The notes under the pieces: generated by a model
The model's database searches: none
The model's input: only the letters and a program-made list of their open reading frames with translations
Told to the model about the DNA's origin: nothing
Assembly (NCBI RefSeq): GCF_021729135.1
Contig: NZ_JAJTWW010000014.1
Location: forward strand, 62,001-126,000
Direction: 5' to 3'
Length of the DNA stretch: 64,000 nucleotides
Source of the DNA: Brevibacterium daeguense
Lineage (GTDB): Bacteria > Actinomycetota > Actinomycetes > Actinomycetales > Brevibacteriaceae
Shown here: piece after piece, positions 59,518-64,000 of the stretch
Numbering within the stretch: position 1 is the stretch's first letter
Layout: each line of letters opens with the position of its first letter
Made by a program: the position numbers and the translations under genes

Positions 59518-60504
59518 ATGGAGAAGCTGAAAGCATACCCACTAGTGAAGACCGGAGATCTGGATCGCGCGCGGGAAGCAGTCGCGGACACATATCTTCC
59601 CAATCTCCTGACGCAAGTCGGGCGTGCTCCGATGTCAATGACCCTGAATGCGTTCGAGGACATCGATGTGACGGTCGGTTACCTCACCTACTCAACGCTC
59701 ACAGTTCTGCAGATGCCGCCGTGCGAAGACTTCTACCACGTCAATCTCACGACACGAGGATTCACCGAGGCCCGTCGTGAAGACAGGCAGACCACTCAAT
59801 CGTCAGGTGGGGCCAGTGGAGTGGTGCTGCTGCCGCATCTCGCGTCCCGCGTGAAGTGGTCCGATGACGCCGAGCAAGTCATCCTCCGGTTCTCCAGACG
59901 GCGACTTGAAGGCCACCTCGCGAAGCTGCTCGGTTATCAGACCGGCGAACCTATTCGCTTCGAGCTCGGGCTGGACCTCACTACTGAAGCCGGCCACAGC
60001 TTGCTCGCCACCGCCGACAACTTCGCTGAGGACCTGGACCGGTTGAAGAATATGCCTCACCTGAACATTGCCAGGCGTTCCTGGGAAGATCTCGTCATGA
60101 CGCAGCTGCTATTCGCTGCCCGCCACAATTTTCGCGATGAACTCGCCGCTGCAACTGGTCGGCACCTCGGGAGTGAGCTGCGTCTACTCCTCGAATACAT
60201 CGAACAGCATCTTCGCCACGACATTTCCATCGAAGACCTGGCTGTCGTTTCAGGGAGAAGTATCAGAACCGTTTACACGATGTTCCGGGAGCAGCTGGAC
60301 ATGACCCCGAGGGAATTCATCCGTCAGCAGCGCCTGCACAAGGTGCGAGATGAACTCCAACGTCCTGACGGTGAAGCCACTGTCAGCGCCGCCGCGTACC
60401 GATGGGGCTTCACGCACCTGGGCCGGTTTTCTGGGGCCTACAAGAAACAGTTCCGCGAGACTCCCAGCATGACCCTGTCGACCGCCCGCGGCCGGGCGCG
60501 CTGA
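59518..60504 (+). CDS. AraC-family transcriptional regulator
   Basis: ATG 59518 follows GGAGG (59507-59511), giving 328 residues; an earlier in-frame start lacks an RBS. The N-terminal ~200 residues form an AraC-binding-like domain (NAFEDIDVTVGYLTYS), and the C terminus has the double helix-turn-helix: DISIEDLAVVSGRSIRTVYT, FREQLDMTPREFIRQQRLHKV and AAYRWGFTHLGRFSGAYKKQF. This is the ligand-binding subgroup seen next to aromatic or lipid catabolic genes. It is divergent from the SCP2-like/hydrolase pair (247-bp gap) and likely activates it. Confidence 0.88.
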   Translation: MEKLKAYPLVKTGDLDRAREAVADTYLPNLLTQVGRAPMSMTLNAFEDIDVTVGYLTYSTLTVLQMPPCEDFYHVNLTTRGFTEARREDRQTTQSSGGASGVVLLPHLASRVKWSDDAEQVILRFSRRRLEGHLAKLLGYQTGEPIRFELGLDLTTEAGHSLLATADNFAEDLDRLKNMPHLNIARRSWEDLVMTQLLFAARHNFRDELAAATGRHLGSELRLLLEYIEQHLRHDISIEDLAVVSGRSIRTVYTMFREQLDMTPREFIRQQRLHKVRDELQRPDGEATVSAAAYRWGFTHLGRFSGAYKKQFRETPSMTLSTARGRAR

Positions 60505-60552
60505 TCGGGGATGCACCGTCTCCAGCCTGTACCGAGTGGTGTTTCCCCACGA

Positions 60553-60590
60553 CCGAGGCGACGGGCACTGTTCGGCGCCCGCCGCCTCGG
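60553..60590. terminator. Terminator hairpin with 23-bp repeat, copy B
   Basis: A 14-bp stem with one mismatch (60553-60566 with 60577-60590) lies between the convergent AraC and ligase genes. Its 3' part (60568-60590) is identical to 57855-57877. Confidence 0.72.
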
Positions 60591-60609
60591 TGTGGGTCAG
60601 TGCGTCAGC

Positions 60610-62307
60610 TCAGTTCCCGGCGGCCACCGCGCTGCCGAGCTCGGACTTGACGTCGCGCTTGAGGATCTTGCCGGCGGCGTTGCGCGGCAGTTCCTTGCCC
60701 TGCATGTGGATGTGCGCGGGGATCTTGAACTTCGCGATCCGCGCGGCCAGGAACTCCCGGAGCTCATCCGCCGTCAGGTTCGACCCCTCGGCCAGCTGCA
60801 CAACGGCACCGACCTCTTCGCCGAGCAGTTCGTGCGGCAGGCCGATCACCGCGCAGTCGGCGACCTCGGGATGCTGATGGATCGCGGCCTCCACCTCGGC
60901 GGAGTAGATGTTCTCGCCACCGCGGATGATCATGTCCTTGGCACGGTCGACGATGTAGACGAAGCCCTCCTCGTCGATCCGGGCGAGGTCACCGGAGTGC
61001 AGCCACCCGTCGACGATCGCGTCCGCCGTCGCGTCGGGTCGGTTCCAGTAGCCGGTGACCACGTTGGCGCCGCGGATCTTCAGCTCGCCCACCTCGCCGG
61101 TCGGCAGGCTCTCGCCGCTGACCGGATCGATGACCTCGACGTCGCAGATCGCCACCGGCAGCCCGACACTGTCCGGCTTGGCGATGTAGTCGGGGCCGCG
61201 GTTGGCCGTGGTCATCGACGAGGTCTCGGTGAGCCCGTAGCCGTTGCCCACCGTTGCCGCGGGCAGGCTCGAAGCCGCGCGGGCGACGAGTGCGGGCGGG
61301 GCCGAGGCGCCGCCGGACCCGAGCGTGGTCAGGCTGCTGAGATCCCGCCGGGCGAAGTCCGGGTGGGCGAGCAACTGGGCGACCATCGTCGGCACCCCGG
61401 TGAGCTGATTGACCCGCTCCTTCTCGATGAGTTCGAGGGCGACGCCCGGATCCCACTTGTACATGAGGACCAGTGTGATTCCGCGCTGAAAGGAGGCGAG
61501 CAGCACCGAATGGCAGCCGGTCCCGTGGAACAGCGGCACCGCGACGAGCCCGGTGGCGGGTTCCCCCGCCACGGCCGCGATCTGCTCGAGGGTCCAGTCC
61601 CGCCGCAGCAGGTCGCGCGCGGCGGAGTAGCCCACGCTGGTGACGTTGCCGCAGATGTTGCGATGGGTGCCGAACGCCCCCTTGGGCGTCCCGGTCGTGC
61701 CCGAGGTGTAGAAGATCGTGGCGTCGTCCTCCGGTTCCAGCTCGACGGGCGGGAGCTCGTCCGCGGCAGGGACGTCGTTGATGTCGCGGGCACCCGCAGG
61801 CAGGGGCTGCTCGGGACGCGCGATGAGCAGGGGGAGTCCCAACTCGGGGAGTACGTCGGTCAGGTTGTCGGCCCGCTCCTGATCGGCGATGAGCAGCTTC
61901 GAGCCGGAGTCGCGCAGGCCGAAGCTCAGCTCACTGGCCGTCCACCAGGCGTTGAGCGGAACCACGATGGCTCCCGCGCAGGCGGCGGCGAAGAAGGCGA
62001 CCGACCATTCCGGGTAGTTCCGCATCGCGATCGCCACCCGGTCGCCCTTGGCGATCCCGTACTCGTCGATGAGCTCGCGGGTCAGGCCCGCCACGCGCCG
62101 GTAGTGCTCGCCGTAGGTCATCCGCTCGTCGCCGTAGACGAGGAAGTCCCGGTCGGCGAACTCGCGCGACGCCTCGACCATGTCGCGCAGGCTCGGCGGG
62201 GCGTTCTTCCAGGCGCGCACATGCCTGCCCCTGGCCTCGATCTCGACCATCTCGAATGGTGCTCCGGGAGCAGTGAGCTCCGCCTGGATGTCCTCGTGCG
62301 ACCTCAT
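60610..62307 (-). CDS. Acyl-CoA/AMP ligase (class I adenylate-forming)
   Basis: The start at 62307 has AAGGA 10 bp upstream; ATG 62325 is six codons earlier with no RBS. The ~565-residue enzyme has YTSGTTGTPKGAFGTH, GYGLTETSSM, SGDLARIDEEGFVYIVDRAK, GGENIYSAEVE and the catalytic Lys in RNAAGKILKR. It activates a carboxylic acid, possibly a fatty or aromatic acid, as CoA thioester. It is divergent from the thiolase-like/DUF35 pair across 162 bp that holds a GAACGTTC palindrome, so they probably share regulation. Confidence 0.88.
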   Translation of the reverse strand: MRSHEDIQAELTAPGAPFEMVEIEARGRHVRAWKNAPPSLRDMVEASREFADRDFLVYGDERMTYGEHYRRVAGLTRELIDEYGIAKGDRVAIAMRNYPEWSVAFFAAACAGAIVVPLNAWWTASELSFGLRDSGSKLLIADQERADNLTDVLPELGLPLLIARPEQPLPAGARDINDVPAADELPPVELEPEDDATIFYTSGTTGTPKGAFGTHRNICGNVTSVGYSAARDLLRRDWTLEQIAAVAGEPATGLVAVPLFHGTGCHSVLLASFQRGITLVLMYKWDPGVALELIEKERVNQLTGVPTMVAQLLAHPDFARRDLSSLTTLGSGGASAPPALVARAASSLPAATVGNGYGLTETSSMTTANRGPDYIAKPDSVGLPVAICDVEVIDPVSGESLPTGEVGELKIRGANVVTGYWNRPDATADAIVDGWLHSGDLARIDEEGFVYIVDRAKDMIIRGGENIYSAEVEAAIHQHPEVADCAVIGLPHELLGEEVGAVVQLAEGSNLTADELREFLAARIAKFKIPAHIHMQGKELPRNAAGKILKRDVKSELGSAVAAGN

Positions 62308-62384
62308 CGTCTTCACGTCCTTCATCGTTGTTGTGGCAGCTGTTTCAGCGACTCCTCCATCCTGCCCTAAAGCCGCTCATAATT

Positions 62385-62392
62385 GAACGTTC
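62385..62392. promoter_or_regulatory. Palindromic operator candidate between ligase and thiolase-like genes
   Basis: GAACGTTC sits inside TGAACGTTCGGTCA, resembling TetR-family sites that control acyl-CoA and steroid genes in actinomycetes. It is in the divergent gap, 78 bp before the thiolase-like start. Confidence 0.4.
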
Positions 62393-62469
62393 GGTCATTC
62401 CTAATGCTCTGCGGAGCGGTTCGCGCTATCCTGGGACGAACTAAACGAACAATCACTCAGGAGTCAGCG

Positions 62470-63627
62470 TTGACGATCCGCGGCAAGGCGCTCATCGCGG
62501 GTGCCTACGAGCACCCCTTGCGCAAGATCCCCGACAAGTCCGTCCAGCAGGTGCACGCGGAGGTCGCCGCCGGCGCGCTCGCCGACGCAGGCCTGAGCTT
62601 CAGCGACGTGGACGGCTACTTCTGTGCCGGTGACGCTCCCGGCTTCGGGCCGCTGTCGATGGCCGACTACATGGGCCTGTCGCTGAGCTACGTCGACTCC
62701 ACCGACATCGGCGGCTCGTCCTATGTCGCCCACATCGGCCACGCCGCCGCAGCGATCGCGGCCGGCAAGTGCTCGGTCGCGCTCGTGACCCTGGCCGGCC
62801 TGCCGGTGTCCGGCACGGTTCCCACGGCGGTCAACGACCGCGCTCCCGAGTTCGGGTTCGAGAACGTCTTCGGCACCTCGACCCCGTCGATGTATGCGCT
62901 CGCCGCGCAGCGGCACATACACGAGTTCGGCACGACCAGCGAGCAGCTCGCCGAGGTCAAGGTCGCCGCCTCCATGCACGCGCATTACAACCCGAACGCG
63001 CTGCTGCGCAAGGTGGTGACCGTCGAGGACGTCATCAACTCCCCGCTCATCGCCGACCCCCTCCACCGCCTCGACTGCTGCGTCATCACCGACGGCGGCG
63101 GCGCGGTCGTCGTGGTCAGCCCCGAGGTCGCCAAGCGCCTGGACCGCCACTCCGTCGCGGTGCTCGGCCACGGCGAAGCGCCCAAGACCGCCGCCGCCGG
63201 CCGCATCGACCTCACCCACACCGGTGCCGTGTGGTCGGGTCCCCCGGCATTCGCCGAGGCGGGCGTCACCCACGCCGACATCGACTACGCCTCGATCTAC
63301 GACTCCTTCACCATCACCGTGGTCGAGACGATCGAGGACCTCGGCTTCTGCCCCAAGGGGCAGGGAGGCGCGTTCGTCGCATCGGGCGCACTGCGCGCTC
63401 CCGATGGCGGCCTGCCGTTCAACACCGACGGCGGTGGGCTGTGCAACAACCACCCCGCCAACCGCGGCGGCATGACCAAGATTCTCGAGGCCGTGCGCCA
63501 GCTGCGCGGCGAAGCGCACCCGGCTGTGCAGGTGCCCGACTGCGAGATCGCACTCGCCCACGGCACCGGCGGCTCGCTCGGCACGCGCATGGGAAGCGCG
63601 ACACTGATCCTCGGACGGGAGGCATGA
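62470..63627 (+). CDS. Thiolase-like protein (SCP2-thiolase / Ltp2-like, probably aldolase-type)
   Basis: TTG 62470 with AGGAG 6 bp upstream begins the conserved part; 385 residues. The fold is thiolase-like (VHAEVAAGALADAGLSFSDVD, IGHAAAAIAAGKCSVALVT, NTDGGGLCNNHPANRGGMTK, LAHGTGGSLGTRMGSAT). At the place where thiolases have the nucleophilic Cys, this reads VDSTDIGGSSYVAHI, so simple thiolysis is unlikely. Ltp2-type steroid aldolases lack that Cys and work with a DUF35 partner, which follows here in an ATGA overlap. YDSFT may carry catalytic Tyr. Retro-aldol cleavage of an acyl-CoA is the best guess. Confidence 0.8.
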   Translation: MTIRGKALIAGAYEHPLRKIPDKSVQQVHAEVAAGALADAGLSFSDVDGYFCAGDAPGFGPLSMADYMGLSLSYVDSTDIGGSSYVAHIGHAAAAIAAGKCSVALVTLAGLPVSGTVPTAVNDRAPEFGFENVFGTSTPSMYALAAQRHIHEFGTTSEQLAEVKVAASMHAHYNPNALLRKVVTVEDVINSPLIADPLHRLDCCVITDGGGAVVVVSPEVAKRLDRHSVAVLGHGEAPKTAAAGRIDLTHTGAVWSGPPAFAEAGVTHADIDYASIYDSFTITVVETIEDLGFCPKGQGGAFVASGALRAPDGGLPFNTDGGGLCNNHPANRGGMTKILEAVRQLRGEAHPAVQVPDCEIALAHGTGGSLGTRMGSATLILGREA

Positions 63628-64000
63628 TGACCGAGAACACCACGAGCGCCGCGCGCATTGGCAGCGACCTGCCGGCACCCACCCCGCCGATCAGCGTCGA
63701 GACCCAGACTTTCTGGACGGCGACCACCGAGGGCACCCTGCTCCTCTCGCGGTGCCTGTCCTGCCGCGAATACGCGTGGTACCCGCGCGGATTCTGCCCG
63801 CACTGCGGCCACCTCGACGTCGAATGGGTCCCGGCAGCGGGCACCGGCACCGTCTACAGCTATTCGATCGTCCGCCGAGGCGGCCTGGGCGACTACCGGG
63901 GCGCGGAACCTTATGTTCTCGCCTATGTGGAGCTCGACGAGGGCGTGCGCATGATGACGAACATCGTCGACGTCGACGAGGACGAGCTGCGGATCGGGCT
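63624..64000 (+). CDS. DUF35 Zn-ribbon/OB-fold protein, 3'-truncated by window edge
   Basis: The start ATG overlaps the thiolase-like stop (ATGATG). The visible ~125 residues show a helical N-terminal hook (ISVETQTFWTATTEGTLLLSRC), a zinc ribbon with CLSCREYAWYPRGFCPHCG and an OB-fold (GTGTVYSYSIVRRG). DUF35 proteins bind the thiolase-fold partner and deliver CoA substrates to it, as in ChsH2/Ltp2 or acetoacetyl-CoA synthase assemblies. The end is beyond the window. Confidence 0.85.
   Translation, partial: MMTENTTSAARIGSDLPAPTPPISVETQTFWTATTEGTLLLSRCLSCREYAWYPRGFCPHCGHLDVEWVPAAGTGTVYSYSIVRRGGLGDYRGAEPYVLAYVELDEGVRMMTNIVDVDEDELRIG

Noticed and set aside
60511-62370. Plus-strand open frame of 619 codons opposite the AMP ligase
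   Set aside because: The minus strand has every adenylate-forming enzyme motif; the plus frame shows no family signature and lacks an RBS.
1-64000. CRISPR arrays, tRNA or rRNA genes, insertion sequences
   Set aside because: Looked for repeated spacer units, cloverleaf-like segments and transposase motifs on both strands and found none convincing.

Overview
The window is high-GC DNA with dense, mostly RBS-led genes, many ATGA/GTGA stop-start overlaps, lipobox-bearing binding proteins and typical actinobacterial transporter and regulator families. It comes from an actinomycete (Actinomycetota). A Brevibacterium-like or related Micrococcales host is only an impression. No rRNA, tRNA, CRISPR array or transposase was seen.

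Region 1 (1-12,590) looks like a defence-type island and is the most unusual part. It holds the C-terminal part of an Lhr-like SF2 helicase (cut by the window edge), a divergent gene fusing an XPB-like SF2 helicase to a complete sigma-70-type module, a 2,693-residue protein and a small caspase-like protein. In the giant protein the order is HEPN-like, transglutaminase-like, DUF4011, SF1 helicase, MTES-type nuclease-like, DUF3320, EVE-like and DUF3883. The caspase-like gene (His72/Cys109) follows 28 bp downstream in the same orientation. I propose these genes work together as an uncharacterised anti-phage or anti-plasmid system with a proteolytic effector and possibly its own transcription specificity.

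Region 2 (12,574-31,274) is organic-acid metabolism. It has an amidase plus MHS-family transporter, then a sugar-acid type cluster: 2-hydroxyacid dehydrogenases, HpcH/HpaI aldolase, IlvD/Edd dehydratase, a complete tripartite tricarboxylate transporter (TctC-TctB-TctA), a USP, an Ldh-family dehydrogenase, LysR, an RraA-fold aldolase, an aldehyde dehydrogenase, a GntR/FCD regulator and a TPP enzyme. Three copies of a TTGGTATACCAA-like site link the RraA-ALDH, GntR and hydroxyacid dehydrogenase-TPP units. A relic of a TRAP binding protein lies at its right end.

Region 3 (31,339-42,659) is a long leftward run: TRAP transporter DctP-DctQ-DctM, E1alpha-E1beta-E2-E3 of a 2-oxoacid dehydrogenase complex, a Zn alcohol dehydrogenase and an Lrp/AsnC regulator. 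It is followed by an orphan Fic protein whose start lies just behind a perfect 12-bp-arm palindrome.

Region 4 (42,759-54,979) is an acyl-CoA cluster: SLC23-type permease, a frameshifted Zn alcohol dehydrogenase, then (divergent) acyl-CoA dehydrogenase, orphan TRAP binding protein, phosphotransferase-DUF6285 fusion, acyl-CoA synthetase, two enoyl-CoA hydratases, SDR and a tyrosine-type phosphatase. The set resembles the levulinate/4-hydroxyacid (Lva) route.

Region 5 (55,065-64,000) has an LLM oxidoreductase-esterase-VOC operon with a MarR-like operator. Next comes an apparently lower-GC module (alpha/beta hydrolase, SCP2-like protein, AraC) bracketed by two copies of a 23-bp terminator-type repeat. 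The window ends with an acyl-CoA ligase divergent from a thiolase-like protein and a DUF35 partner cut by the right edge.
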